Positions 23,331-33,887 of a stretch of DNA of 64,000 nucleotides are shown here, in pieces (position 1 is the first letter of the stretch; the number at the start of each line of letters is the position of its first letter). The notes beneath the pieces are model-generated. The model was not told the DNA's origin. It saw nothing but the letters and a program-made list of their open reading frames with translations, and did not search any database. Source of the stretch: Procambarus clarkii (taxonomy: Eukaryota > Arthropoda > Malacostraca > Decapoda > Cambaridae); NCBI RefSeq assembly GCF_040958095.1, contig NC_091227.1:14630262-14694261 (forward strand). Reading direction: 5' to 3'. Made by a program: the position numbers and the translations under genes.

Positions 23331-23562
23331 TTATCTTTTCCATTCTCTTTTAATCTTCGTAAATGTTTTTTTGTTTACAATTTCAGAACAGCCAATAAAG
23401 AAGGATTTTCTTCACCAAAGAGCAAGTGGAACTTGTGCTCATAAACTGCTTCCCTGAAACATTTTACTACGTAATTCGTGGGTCTTATATGCTGTTTTGA
23501 ATAAAACCCTGTGTTATTAAAGTAAGGATTCGTGTAGTTTGTCTTTAAGAGCACAGAGGTGA

Positions 23563-23564
23563 AT

Positions 23565-23642
<78 letters not shown>
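23563..23642. repeat. (TA)n microsatellite
   Basis: About 80 bases of TA. Confidence 0.97.
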
Positions 23643-23645
<3 letters not shown>

Positions 23646-23915
23646 GTATTAGAGTCATCGTGTTTTGAATAATTTTGTATAGTGATATCTAGTGTTATAT
23701 TTAAGCTATGTGGCCTCTTGCAATAGCAATATTTTGCCCACAGCTGTGACTTCTCCTCGGAATTGTCGTCTCTCCTGATGTCACATCCCTTGACTCACCT
23801 CTTTTGATGTCACGTAGGCTGTACGACAGTTCGCACGATGTCTCAATGGATAAAACTCATAATACATTTCAACACCCTGTTTTAAAACATCTGTCTCATA
23901 ATATCAGCCTTGTTC

Positions 23916-23919
<4 letters not shown>

Positions 23920-23998
<79 letters not shown>
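23920..23998. repeat. (CA)n microsatellite
   Basis: About 78 bases of CA in the intron just 3' of serpin exon 8. Confidence 0.97.
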
Positions 23999-24002
<4 letters not shown>

Positions 24003-24073
24003 ACACAGAAACATTCCGGTTGAATATTTTTATCACCAACTCCTGTCACATGATGTCACAGCCTCGAACTCAC

Positions 24074-24232
24074 CTCAGCGGACGTCACTCCAGCCGCTCT
24101 GGAAAACCCGGCGTTTAGCGTCATCTTTTTCCGGAGTCCCACTGTCCGGATGAGACGGCGCTCAGCCGTCGGGAACCGGATAAAGTGCATATCTACCAGT
24201 TCCTGCTGAAGAACCGGCAGACTCCAGCGAGC
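24074..24232 (-). CDS. Giant serpin gene, exon 8 (serpin core, helix H to strand 6A region)
   Basis: 53 codons, phase 0 to 0, acceptor CGTCTCCTCCCACAG, donor GAG|GTGAGT. It was found by reading splice sites because the open frame is short. It reads ARWSLPVLQQELVDMHFIRF, then PTAERRLIRTVGLRKKMTLN and ends AAGVTSAE. MHFIRFP corresponds to the serpin pattern V-x-[LI]-P-[KR]-F and the following L-x-x-x-[LV]-x-x-x-G/M-x-x-x-F to the segment before strand 1C. It joins in frame to EGKADFSGI of the last exon, as expected for the family ADFSGI motif. Against family spacing, about 80-95 residues are missing between exon 7 and this one. Confidence 0.83.
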
Positions 24233-24812
24233 CTGTGGGAGGAGACGGTTGTGAGTGTGTGGGTCTGGTAGCTGGTGAGAGCGAAGATACAGGGGGAGGA
24301 TAGGGAAGGATGAGGTGTTAGGATAGATGAGGATGATAGAGGATAGAAGAGTGGTAAAGCGTCAATTGTGAAGCGGTTATAGCTGACCACAAACGTACGA
24401 ATCTAGGCAGTCCACAAAACTTGTCAAAGTCGATTCTTATTAGCTCGAGTAAACGTCAGTATTACGTTGCTATTAAGTGTTATTAAAACTTTGGACTTTT
24501 AACGTGTGAATCTATATGTATTGTGTAAACAAATAGTCCGAAATGCAAACCTATAGTATGTACAATTACAAAAAAAAAAAGAAAAAAAATTAATCTAGGA
24601 TGAACAACAACGTTCATTTAACTGTAAACAAAACAGAAATTATCTTAGAATAATGCACGGAAGCGATTCAAAGACTTTTATTATTAGACTTATATTAGAC
24701 TTTTATTATTTGTATAATGAACACCAAGTTTCTCAGAAATGTTAGGCCATATCTGAAAAAACTTCGTGTCGATGGTCCCTGATAAAAGAGCTTGGACTTG
24801 AGCCAAAAAAAA

Positions 24813-24815
<3 letters not shown>

Positions 24816-24846
<31 letters not shown>
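24816..24846. repeat. (TA)n microsatellite
   Basis: Short TA tract inside the intron between serpin exons 7 and 8. Confidence 0.93.
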
Positions 24847-24851
<5 letters not shown>

Positions 24852-25139
24852 GCACCATATTTTGGCTCCAGCTGAAGATTTTTTTACAATTTTTAATATA
24901 AGATAATTATTTAAACCCTTTAGAATTACCTCTTTTCAAAAAAGGAGACTTCCTTGTTACCTTAAATTTATGTAAATGGATAGAGGGTGGGGGAGGGGGG
25001 TGGTAGGCAAGAGGTAGGTAAGGGAGAACACATGGGAGTAAATACCCAACTAATTTAGTGGGTTCTTTATTATAGCGAGCTTCATTATGCTCAGCGAAAT
25101 TAAAGGCAAATTAATTTAATGAAGCAATTCTTGCTCAGG

Positions 25140-25300
25140 AAGGCCTCGCGGTGCTCTGTCTCCGAGTCCATCGACCCCAGGAGAGCAGTATAGCACCATC
25201 TGCTCCTCCACCAACCAGGAACCACCACCTCCACCGGAGATTCGAACTCGGGCTTCAAAAGTACGAGACCATTATCGGAACAACCAGGCCATGGATGTTA
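25140..25300 (-). mobile_element. Diverged SINE with tRNA-like head
   Basis: The minus strand reads CATGGCCTGGTTGTTCCGAT, then AGCCCGAGTTCGAATCTCCG (box B-like) and GGAGGTGGTGGTTCCTGG. The head resembles SINE-A but is diverged. Confidence 0.6.
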
Positions 25301-25373
25301 GTGTGGGAAGATCTCAGATAATACAAGTGACAGTTAGGTACAATTTCCTCGTACTTTTGAGGCCCGTGTTCAA

Positions 25374-25855
25374 GGGGACTGTGGGAGACACTTGGGGACT
25401 GTGGGAGACACTTGGGGACTGTGGGAGACACTTGGGGACTGTGGGAGACACTTGGGGACTGTGGGAGACACTTGGGGACTGTGGGAGACACTTGGGGACT
25501 GTGGGAGACACTTGGGGACTGTGGGAGACACTTGGGGACTGTGGGAGACACTTGGGGACTGTGGGAGACACTTGGGGACTGTGGGAGACACCTGGGGACT
25601 GTGGGAGACACTTGGGGACTGTGGGAGACACTTGGGGACTGTGGGAGACACTTGGGGACTGTGGGAGACACCTGGGAACTGTGGGAGACACTTGGGGACT
25701 GTGGGAGACACTTGGGGACTGTGGGAGACACTTGGGGACTGTGGGAGACACCTGGGGACTGTGGGAGACACTTGGGGACTGTGGGAGACACTTGGGGAGT
25801 GTGGGAGAAACTTGGTAACTTCGAGAGACACTTGGGGATTGTAGAAGACACTTGA
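25374..25855. repeat. 20-bp minisatellite, ~24 copies
   Basis: Unit GGGGACTGTGGGAGACACTT, nearly perfect for ~20 copies and degenerate at the right end. Unit length 20 keeps all frames open with a 60-base period, so the open frames on both strands are artefacts. Confidence 0.97.
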
Positions 25856-26349
25856 GGACTTTAGAAGAAGCTCATATGAAATATTTTGACTACAATGCAC
25901 TTGAAAAAACCCTCCTTTCAACTCACACTCAGACCTTTTACGTCAGATATTTCACGAAATCGAAGCAGTTTTTTTTCTCCAACGAAAACACCTAACCTTG
26001 GCCTATGTATGAAGTCATAATATACGAAATTAATATATGAATTCTACCAATATTGGTAATTAACTATGATTAATTATATTATCTGCATGGGAGTAATATT
26101 AATCAAACTTCATACAATATAAATACATAATAAATCAACATTTTTCTCCTGTTAAGAAACCTCCATCGCCATACTCCGCTAAATTAAGTTTGACTAATTA
26201 GGGGTAGTTAAATTAGGATTGGTTAGATTAGGTTAAGGGATTTTTCATGACTTACTCATATCCTTCATTAACCTTAAATATCTTTACCTGAAACAAATTT
26301 GTCCAGAATCTTTAGAAAAACGTAAGTAGCTGTAAGGAGCAAGTTAGAA

Positions 26350-26353
26350 TGTC

Positions 26354-26428
<75 letters not shown>
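26350..26428. repeat. (TA)n microsatellite
   Basis: TA tract abutting PAL-TA copy 4. Confidence 0.97.
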
Positions 26429-26431
<3 letters not shown>

Positions 26432-26811
26432 TACCTAGTAGCCAGAATGCACTTCTCAGCCTACTATGCAAGGCCCGATTTGCCTAATAAGCCAAGTTTT
26501 CATGAATTAATGTTTTTTCGACTACCTAACCTACCTAACCTAACCTAACTTTTTCTGCTACCTAACCTAACCTAACCTATAAAGATAGGTTAGGTTAGGT
26601 TAGGTAGGGTTGGTTAGGTTCAGTCATATATCTACGTTAATTTTAACTCCAATTAAAAAAAATTGACCTCATACATAAAGAAATGGGTAGCTTTATTATT
26701 TCATAAGAAAAAAATTAGAGAAAATATATTAATTCAGGAAAACTTGGCTTATTAGGCAAATCGGGCCTTGCACAGTAGGCTGAGAAGTGCGTTCTGGCTA
26801 CTAGGTACGAC
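26429..26811 (+). mobile_element. PAL-TA element, copy 4
   Basis: 383 bp, same orientation as copy 1. The interior has three or four consecutive CCTAA motifs on each side. A short (TA)n follows at 26812-26824. Confidence 0.87.
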
Positions 26812-26824
26812 ATATATATATATA

Positions 26825-27535
26825 ATATAAATGTTTGGAGCGTTATTTCTGGAATACAAAACGCAATGCATAAATATATAATCTCTTGGAAGCCAGTTTA
26901 ATGCTAACATATTTTCGAATATTATTTTACTTTTTATACATGCATGTTGTAGGTCGAGTAATTATCAAAAGAATGCACTTATTCGAGTGTAGTAATTCAA
27001 GTTTATCACTCATAAGAGCGTGGACTTGAAATTACTACGTAAATCACCAGGACGAGTAATCAACCCTTTCCGAACAAGCCATCCAGTGTGTCAGATCGAA
27101 TCGTCCAAAGTTATACAGACGAAGTTCAGGAATAACTCGAGACATGAAATGTCTTGAATCTCCCCTTCGAAGATGTCACAACTCCTTGTGAGTTATATTC
27201 CAGGTCTTCCCCGCAGAGGTTTAATTACTGGAAATGGACTCGGCTATCATTAGCAGAGAACAACGTTTACTCTCCAGAGAAACTTCTCATTTAACTGGTT
27301 AATTCAATCGTGAACTAGAGACTGTCATTCTCCTGGAGATGAAGATAGGGATTAGGGAGGTGAAGGAAATGGAGACGAGAAAGATGAGAAATATGAAAGA
27401 CTTGAGAAGGGAACTAAGAATTAGGTAAAGATTAGGGTAAGTGAGTGGCAGGAGTCCGACAGAGAATAAGTTCAATCTCTCAGGGCATTTAACATGATAA
27501 TCTTGGAGCTCCACCGCAATATTGGCTGGTACCAA
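26825..27535. other. Intronic sequence between serpin exons 7 and 8
   Basis: Phase and family spacing predict one or more missing serpin exons in 24233-28456. A pyrimidine-rich acceptor-like stretch (minus strand, ends near 27335) and an open frame at 27535-27299 were examined, but neither shows serpin motifs and the downstream frames close quickly. Confidence 0.45.
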
Positions 27536-27554
27536 AAGATCCCATCTACATCTA

Positions 27555-27800
27555 CCCCCCCCCCTTCACTCTCATATCTCGTTTAAATCCATCATTTCTC
27601 ACTCGTATGACGTTTAAACTCGCCATCTTTTACTCGTATCCCGTTTAAATCCACCACCTGTCACTTATTTACCGTTTAAATCCATCTCCTCTCATTCATA
27701 TCCCGTTAAATGCCCCCTTTCACTCACATCTCGTTAAAATCCACCCCATTTTACTCGCATCCAGTTTAAATCCATCCCCTCTCATCCATATACCGATCCA
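27555..27800. repeat. ~40-bp degenerate tandem repeat
   Basis: Repeats of CCGTTTAAATCCATC..CTCTCACTCATAT type, about six degenerate copies. Confidence 0.75.
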
Positions 27801-27969
27801 ATATTTTCTTATATCATATTACACTCTTTATCTTAACAATTCCAGCTGGCAGCCTGTTTCACTGATAATTAAACTTCTCTAATTCTAAAGTAGTACTAAC
27901 CTAAATCCAACCTTAAGCAAAATTTCTCCAGCTTAGATCTATTGTTTTGCGTTTTCAGGACAGTTTCCA

Positions 27970-27995
27970 ATTAGGTTAGGTTAGGTTAGGTTAGG
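27970..27995. repeat. Interstitial TTAGG repeat
   Basis: Four to five tandem TTAGG copies, flanked by an inverted pair (TCCAATTAGG at left, CCTAATTGGAAA at right, 28010-28023), so it sits at the tip of a small foldback. Confidence 0.85.
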
Positions 27996-28156
27996 GCTCT
28001 GACGCCCCTAACCTAATTGGAAATCGCGATTACATCCATCTTTGTATTACGACTTTCTAACAAGTTCAGACGGAGACATATTTGTGTCTTATTCTATATA
28101 CGATTATATGTTCTGCGCTCCTTATATCTTCACTGATAATATAATCAATGACCTAC

Positions 28157-28232
28157 CTTGAGGTGCTTCCGGGGCTTAGTGTCCCCGCGGCCCGGTCGTC
28201 GACCAGGCCTCCTGGTTGCCGGACTGATCAAC
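28157..28232 (-). mobile_element. SINE-A, 3' fragment
   Basis: Same truncated form as at 6889: CTTGAGGTGCTTCCGGGGCT, CCAGGCCTCCTGGTTG. The shared truncation suggests a subfamily or a common short element. Confidence 0.8.
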
Positions 28233-28456
28233 CATGACGGGGCTGGCAGCTTCCTCATGGTTTTAATAATGGTTTCATCTGTTAATTGGCCTGAATGTTT
28301 GTATTTTTCTCATTACTTTCTCTAATTGGTCAAAAAAATTAATATTCTCGAGTATTGTTAGGAGTACAAATCTCATCGGTGCCCTGCTGTAGTTTGACAG
28401 TTAACAGCGTCATGATTCACTCCATGGAAATGGCATACAAATCTTGTATCACTCAC

Positions 28457-28681
28457 GTGGAAGAAGCTGGTGGCGACGGCGGTGAGGGGCGGGGTGAGGA
28501 ACAAGGGTTCATTCTCCAGCAGGAATTCGTCTACCCTGCCTTTGGTCCTGTTCCTAATGAGGTCGTTGACTCGCTGGCGGACCGTGGCGTCCAGATCGGC
28601 CGGATCCGCATCCTCAATCACGGCATCGTAAAACACTTTGATGGTCCGGGCGAAGAAGTCGGTGGAGTAGGGGTTCCTCTC
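28457..28681 (-). CDS. Giant serpin gene, coding exon 7 (serpin core, helices E-F and strand 3A)
   Basis: 75 codons, phase 0, acceptor CACTCCTTCAG, donor CAC|GTGAGT. It reads ERNPYSTDFFARTIKVFYDA, later VRQRVNDLIRNRTKGRVDEF and TPPLTAVATSFFH. This follows the serpin pattern of a Y-x-A segment, then [IV]-N-x-W-[IV]-x-x-x-T-x-G-[KR]-[IV], and then the strand 3A pattern in which N-A-[IV]-Y-F is replaced by A-T-S-F-F. The Trp usual in INxWV is Leu here, and the Asn of NAIYF is Thr, so the core is divergent. After FFH the family normally continues with G-x-W-x-x-x-F, which is not in this exon or in the next one found. Confidence 0.92.
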
Positions 28682-28960
28682 CTGAAGGAGTGACAGAACG
28701 ATGACAGGAAGGAATGGAGTAATTTGGGTCACTTTTTTAATAAGAGAGAAGGCAAGGGGAACTAATCGGAGCATTAAGCATGTCTTTCTTTACCGGAGGA
28801 GGTGAAGGGGAAAATAAGAGACCTGACAGCAAAGGCTAAGTTACTGAAGAAATAAGAAAGGCAAAGGTGAGGTGAGAAAGGAGGTCAATAGTGAGAAATG
28901 AAGCAGCAGTTTCTGACCGTAAGTGGAAAGATTCAATTTAAAGTCCGCGGAATAGCCTGC

Positions 28961-29099
<139 letters not shown>

Positions 29100-29104
29100 G
29101 ACAC

Positions 29105-29170
29105 GGATGCGAGAGCGACAGAGACAGTCTCGCTTCATGCACTTCGCTGTTCAATCCTCGACAATGCAAT
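29105..29170 (+). mobile_element. SINE-E head remnant
   Basis: GTCTCGCTTCATGCACTTCG and CTGTTCAATCCTCGACAATG parallel the SINE-E head at 9705. Confidence 0.5.
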
Positions 29171-30110
29171 TTTTATCGAGGTTGATATTGAACTATCTTT
29201 CCTATCACTGTTGAGGTTCATGAACGGAGAAACTTTAACATAACTGAACACATGTACTAAATTTACTTAAAGAACTCCAAATTAGCATTGCTGGTATTAT
29301 ATATTTCCTAGAAAACCCGTTGCCAATATATATGAGAGAGAATGACTGTCCAAGGTTGGAGGACAGATGCATGGAGCAAGCTTTACCCAACCTTCACAAC
29401 ATGAAGCATGTGGGGTAGGGGAGTGTCATAGGCCAGCCGGGGTCGGCTTCAGTGCCACACTTTTAAGAAATATCGGCATCAACAAAAAAAAAATACTGCG
29501 ATTTCCATGAAGTCTGAATTATTGGTAGTGTTATCTGTAGACTTGTTTATCCATCTCAAATCTTAATATAATTTTTCTGAGAGAAAGAGGAGAGGGAGAG
29601 GAGGGGAAGGCTTCATTTATATTTACCATTTATATTTAACCATTTATATATACTTATTTTGCCTGCATGGTCGCTGTTAGCTCCTGGTCCCACATCTTTC
29701 TAACCGTCGATTATCAACTGAATTGACTCCAGAAGTATTTTTCCTCTATTGTCCAAAATTTGCTTGTCCATTTTAAAGAATGAAGAACAATTTCTATTTA
29801 TACTCTAAGCTGCATCACTTATGAACCCATCCCTGCCCTTGTGTGGCAGTGCACAATAGAAAGTTGTTTTCACATATCCACACATTAAAACATTGATTGT
29901 AACCATGATATATATGTGCTTCAGCCTACAGTTTAGACCTATTGTCTTATGTATGACCCTCTGTCCTGCGTGACAGTGAATACTAGCATTAACCTCAATT
30001 TAATAAGACTATCAAAATCCTCAGATTAGGCAAAATTGTAATTAATTTTGTCAATAAAGATGTTAATAATAATAATGTATCTAAAATATATATATTTCTC
30101 TAACACATAC
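29171..30110. other. Intronic sequence between serpin exons 6 and 7
   Basis: No repeat head, exon or long tandem array recognised. Confidence 0.5.
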
Positions 30111-30114
30111 ATCT

Positions 30115-30285
30115 CCAGGATGCACGCGAAGTAACAGTCTAACTATCAGGTACATATTTACTACTACGTGCACAAGAGCATCAGATGAAAGAAACTCTGT
30201 CCATTTGCTTCTGCCTTAGCCGGGATTCGAACCTGCGCCTCAAGGGACTACGATCCTCAAGCGCTGTCCACTCGGCCTCTATATG
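30115..30285 (-). mobile_element. SINE-A, 5' part
   Basis: Minus-strand head with box B GGTTCGAATCCCGG and the CAGGTACATATTTACTACTA body on the plus strand. Confidence 0.75.
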
Positions 30286-30286
30286 T

Positions 30287-30500
30287 GTACTCACCTAATT
30301 GTGCTTGCGGGGGTTGAGCGTTGGCTCTTTGGTCCCGCCTCTCAACTGTCAATCAACAGGTGTACAGATTTCTGAGCCTACTAGGCTCTATCATATCTAC
30401 ATTTGAAACTGTGTATGGAGTCAGCCTCCACCACATCACTGCCTAATGCATTCCATCCGTTAACTACTCTGACACTGAAAAAGTTCCTTCTATTCTTTCC
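30287..30500 (+). repeat. Dispersed repeat (GTACTCACCTAATTGTGCTT family)
   Basis: Starts GTACTCACCTAATTGTGCTT, then GGGGTTGAGC and CTCAACTGTCAATCAACAGG. Partial relatives lie at 42420-42495 (same strand) and 59455-59530 (opposite strand), each close to a SINE-A copy. Confidence 0.8.
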
Positions 30501-30660
30501 TTCTTCTGGAAGTTCCTTTTGAAAAGTTCCTTCTGTGTGTGTGTGTTTGTGCTTGTGAGTGGGTGCGTGCGCGAGCGATGACAGGCTGTATAGATTACAT
30601 TTTTCCCTCTTACATACAAGTCATGTACTCAAAAAAAATAGTAGACACGACCTGGCTGAC

Positions 30661-30912
30661 CTTCTCCACGAGGAACTGACTGAGAAGAGCAACGTCGTGG
30701 ATGTCCTCCATCTCCTGCACCGCCTGAGTTACATTCTTGAGAATGAGGTGGGGGTTGAAGGTGTAGAACTTATCCATCTGCAGCAGGTCACTGAGGGCAC
30801 CCGAGGAAGAGCCGCGAGCCCCAAGGAGTAGCATCCCGAGGGTGGAAATAAGACTCAAGGGTGACATGACAAAGTTCCTTCGCTTGTGCTGGCTAGCGGC
30901 CTGCTTGTACAC
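30661..30912 (-). CDS. Giant serpin gene, coding exon 6 (serpin core, helices A-D region)
   Basis: 84 codons, phase 0, acceptor CTACTTTCGCAG. It reads VYKQAASQHKRRNFVMSPLS, then LISTLGMLLLGARGSSSGAL. This is the serpin signature of strand 6B/helix B (N-[VF]-x-x-SP-x-S-[IL]-x-x-x-L-x-M-x-x-x-GA-[RK]-G). The rest (HDVALLSQFLVEK) corresponds to the family's A-x-x-L-F-V-Q-K. Donor choice: AAG|GTCAGC at 30661/30660 fits best and gives a good serpin alignment across the junction. A second in-frame donor, CAG|GTCGTG at 30652, would add Val-Ser-Gln. One sequon (NVT) is present. Confidence 0.92.
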
Positions 30913-31129
30913 CTGCGAAAGTAGGAGCAAAGTTAATATTTTGTTATCATTTCGCATTGTGTAAGGATAACATGATGATAATAATAATGATAACATTGTG
31001 TTATCATTTCGCAAGGAGCCTATAGGGAGGAAAAAGAAAATTTGATAAGTAAAGAGTATAGTGTCACGGGATGAGGTAGCAGGGATCACCAGGCCTACAG
31101 GCGTGGTATTTTTGGTACACGCAACCCGT

Positions 31130-31945
31130 TCTCCAAGTCCATTCCATCCAGAGGTCGACCCCAAAGACGCATTCATCAATTTTAACATTCTGCTCATTCA
31201 AAATAGGAATTTTCTCAAATATACATTAATATTATTATATAATGTGTATATTTAGGTACTGGTTAGGTTAGGTTAGGTTAGGTTAGGTTAGGTTAGGTTA
31301 GGTTAGGTGTTTTAGGTTCTGTTGGCGATTATTTTTATTACGTGGGTGAAGCATTTACAGCGTTGTGGTTCGAACAAAAGTCGTCAACGAAGCACTTGTT
31401 CCAGAAGTGTTCGGACGTCATCAGTTGTGAGTCGCTTGTAAACAGTTTTTCATTTAAAAACAAGTGGGGGGGTTGGCGGGTGCATAGAATGAACTTTGGC
31501 CTTTGTTTATGAAGACGGGCTGGTACACGACGGTGTAGGGAGAAACCAGTGACTGAACAACCCGTCAACGACTCCATTACATCCAGTGGTCCAGCCCGTC
31601 CTCCAAACAAAGACCCAAAAGTGATTCCATGTACCCGCCAAACACCCTGTTTATGAATGAAAAACGGTTTACACACGACTCACAGCTGATTTCATTTGAA
31701 CACTTACGGAACAAGTGCTTCACTCACGAATTCTGTTCGAACCACAACGGTGTAAATGCTTCACCCACGTACTACAAATACAAATAATCGCCAACGGAAC
31801 CTGAACACCTAACCTATGCCTATATATGCACAAAATGCTAATATATTATAATAATAATTTATATTTGATTAAATTCCTGTTTAGAATGAACAACATGCAA
31901 AAGTGTGTGAATGCGTCTGTGGGGTCGACCGCTGCATGTAATGAA
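31130..31945. mobile_element. Large foldback element (~815 bp) with TTAGG array
   Basis: Outer arms: CCATCCAGAGGTCGACCCCA, GACGCATTCATCA and GGCGATTA at left match the complement of ATAATCGCC, GAATGCGTCTG and GGGGTCGACCGCTGCATG at right. Nested inner arms: CGTGGGTGAAGCATTTACAG and TGTGGTTCGAAC at left match GTTCGAACCACAACGGTGTA at right. The centre is near 31540. No transposase frame seen. It belongs with the foldback at 21655. Confidence 0.82.
31262..31308. repeat. Interstitial (TTAGG)n array
   Basis: Nine to ten tandem GGTTA/TTAGG units, the arthropod telomere motif, on one arm of the foldback. Confidence 0.95.
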
Positions 31946-31984
31946 CTTGGAGACGGATTGGTATATAAAGGCTACAGCTGATGC

Positions 31985-32091
31985 AGGCGATGAGTCACAA
32001 TAACGTGGCTGAAGTATGTTGACCAGACCACACACTAGAAATTGAAGGGACGACGACGTTTCGGTCCGTCCTGGACCATTCTCAAGTCGAT
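31985..32091 (+). repeat. Half-copy of the 9.3-kb palindrome arm
   Basis: GATGAGTCACAATAACGTGG, TTGACCAGACCACACACTAG, GACGACGACGTTTCGGTCCG and CCATTCTCAAGTCGAT occur in order, without the inverted partner. Confidence 0.85.
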
Positions 32092-32189
32092 AAAGCTACA
32101 GCTGATGATCGAGGTCAACAATTACATTAATATACAAGAATAATATACATTTACTCGATCGACGACGTTTCGATCCCTCCTGGACTATC

Positions 32190-32435
32190 TTCTTGAGATG
32201 ATTTCGGGGCTTTTTTTTAGTGTCCCCGCGGCCCGGTCCTCGACCAGGCCTCCACCCCCAGGAAGCAGCCCGTGACAGCTGACTAACTCCCAGGTACCTA
32301 TTTTTCTGCTAGGTAACAGGGGCATAGGGTGAAAGAAGCTCTGCCCATTTTTTTCTCGCCGGCGCCCAGGATCGAACCCGGGACCACAGGATCACAAGTC
32401 CAGTGTGCTGTCCGCTCGGCCGACCGGCTCCCCTA
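32190..32435 (-). mobile_element. SINE-A copy
   Basis: Full minus-strand copy: 3' end TTGAGATGATTTCGGGGCTT, body CAGGTACCTATTTTTCTGCT, box B complement GGATCGAACCCGGGA, then a tRNA-like head. Confidence 0.88.
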
Positions 32436-33360
32436 TCCTCCCCTATAGTCGTGTTAGACTACACGACTATAACACACGACTTGATAATTCGGTCCAAAAC
32501 AGACCGAAACGTCGTCGTTTCTTCATCTTCTGATGTGTAGTTTGGTCATTATACCTCCAGAGGTTGAAAGGCCTTAAACTTAACACTAAACCAAGTAGTT
32601 TATAGGACAGACAGATATATATATATATACGCTTACTGGTGATCCCCGCATATTGATACTTAATTCTTTGTAAATATAAAATTGAAAATGCATGTAATAA
32701 TACAATTTTAATTTATATTAGGAAATTTTCCTTTTGAAATATTGTTTGAAAAGAATATACATTATTAGCGAGATTTATATTTGGAAGAAAGGAGTAAAAT
32801 TCTCTCGTGTTCACCACCTCGGGGGCTTGAAGAATGTAATTTAATTTTGCTGTGTTGGTCAGCGAGTGGAGGAAGGGAATTGGATTCCTCTTGACGGAGT
32901 AGGAAAACAATGTTAACTATACAAAGGACAATTTGTTGTGTCGATGACTTAACTGGATTCAGTCGTGCAAATTGTGTCGTCTATACATACTTGGTGATAA
33001 CTACTTCTCTATTCTAGTACCTATACAGCTTAACTAGAAATACAGATTTTAGACCATAGTAAATTATTTATCTAACGTCGTTCTGATGCCCAGAAGGTAA
33101 TTACACGTATTTTGTACTTATCCTTTGTATTCATTTCTACATTACTTTTCGTTCTTTGTAAATGGTTTCATAATACAAAATTTTTATCCCTCATCAGAAT
33201 CTTTCATCACATGGTATTTTCGGTGAGAATGAAAGTAATTGTTTTTAAACTCTTGGGACGTAAATTGGTTCAAATTAAAAATACAGGCTTATGATAATTG
33301 TAAAGATCTTTCCAAACAGTAAATCTCTTGTTCACGAATATGTAGAATACGTTTATTAAA
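32436..33360. other. Intronic AT-rich sequence between serpin exons 5 and 6
   Basis: A diverged piece of the 9.3-kb repeat (AGACCGAAACGTCGTCGTTT) lies at 32502-32550. Otherwise no recognised structure. Confidence 0.5.
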
Positions 33361-33426
33361 AGGAGTAATACCGGAGATCCTCCCCCCCCCCCCTACCTTC
33401 ACCAAGAGGAAGGGTAGCCTCCTACC

Positions 33427-33481
<55 letters not shown>

Positions 33482-33482
33482 T
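33427..33482. repeat. (TTTA)n microsatellite
   Basis: 14 tandem ATTT units, followed by TTCAAGAAGGTACATGGGGT. A related tag (AGAAGATACATTGGGGGTTA) follows the (TA)n at 61165. Confidence 0.96.
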
Positions 33483-33587
33483 ATTCAAGAAGGTACATGG
33501 GGTTTGTGAGAATACATAGCATAGTATTTACAATCTTGTAAAGCCACTAGTACGCGCAGCGTTTCGGGCAGAAAGTGATATCGTTAC

Positions 33588-33887
33588 CTTGAAAGTAATA
33601 TCGTTCATGACATTTACGAACTCCCTAACATCGGGATGAAGGCCTTCGACGGAGGCCTCCAAGCCCGGGTTGTCTTCGGGAGCTTTCAGGAGTGTGGCTG
33701 TGGGCTCTGGAGGTCCCCCATGGTCCCCGTGGTCCCCGTGGTGGTGGTGGTGGTGGTCGTCATGGTGGTGGTCGTCATGGTGGTGGTCGTGGTAGGGACT
33801 CGTGGCGTTGGGTCCCGGGAAGTCCAGTTTATCCGTGCTATTCAGGGTGGGTCGCTTTTCTTGCATCACGTCGTAGTTGTAATAGTC
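33588..33887 (-). CDS. Giant serpin gene, coding exon 5 (His-rich tract, start of serpin core)
   Basis: 100 codons, phase 0 at both ends, acceptor TTTCCCATCAG, donor AAG|GTAACG. It opens with DYYNYDVMQEKR, continuing the acidic tyrosine-rich stretch of exon 4. Codons 33-60 are almost only His, Asp and Gly (HDHHHDDHHHDDHHHHHH then GDHGDHGG), a likely divalent-metal-binding tract. The last ~25 residues (HPDVREFVNVMNDITFK) match the pattern of serpin helix A, which runs straight into VYKQ of exon 6 (compare the family pattern F-x-x-x-L-Y-K-x-L). Two sequons (NST, NAT) are present. The tandem codons CAC/GAC create a purine/pyrimidine-biased stretch that gives opposite-strand open frames; these are shadows. 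Confidence 0.9.

Noticed and set aside
25255..25921. Open frames on both strands across 25.3-25.9 kb (Pro/Ser and Gly/Asp repeats)
   Set aside because: A 20-bp minisatellite without stops in any frame explains them.
26280..26330. Short potential exon (42 bases) with good acceptor and donor on the minus strand
   Set aside because: It has a stop in the required phase 0, and the other phases give no serpin-like residues.
27299..27535. Minus-strand open frame considered as the missing serpin exon
   Set aside because: No serpin motif; much of it is the pyrimidine-rich stretch expected of intron sequence.
31262..31308. True telomere or telomere fusion point
   Set aside because: The array is short and sits inside a foldback element in an intron; an interstitial mobile-element origin fits better.
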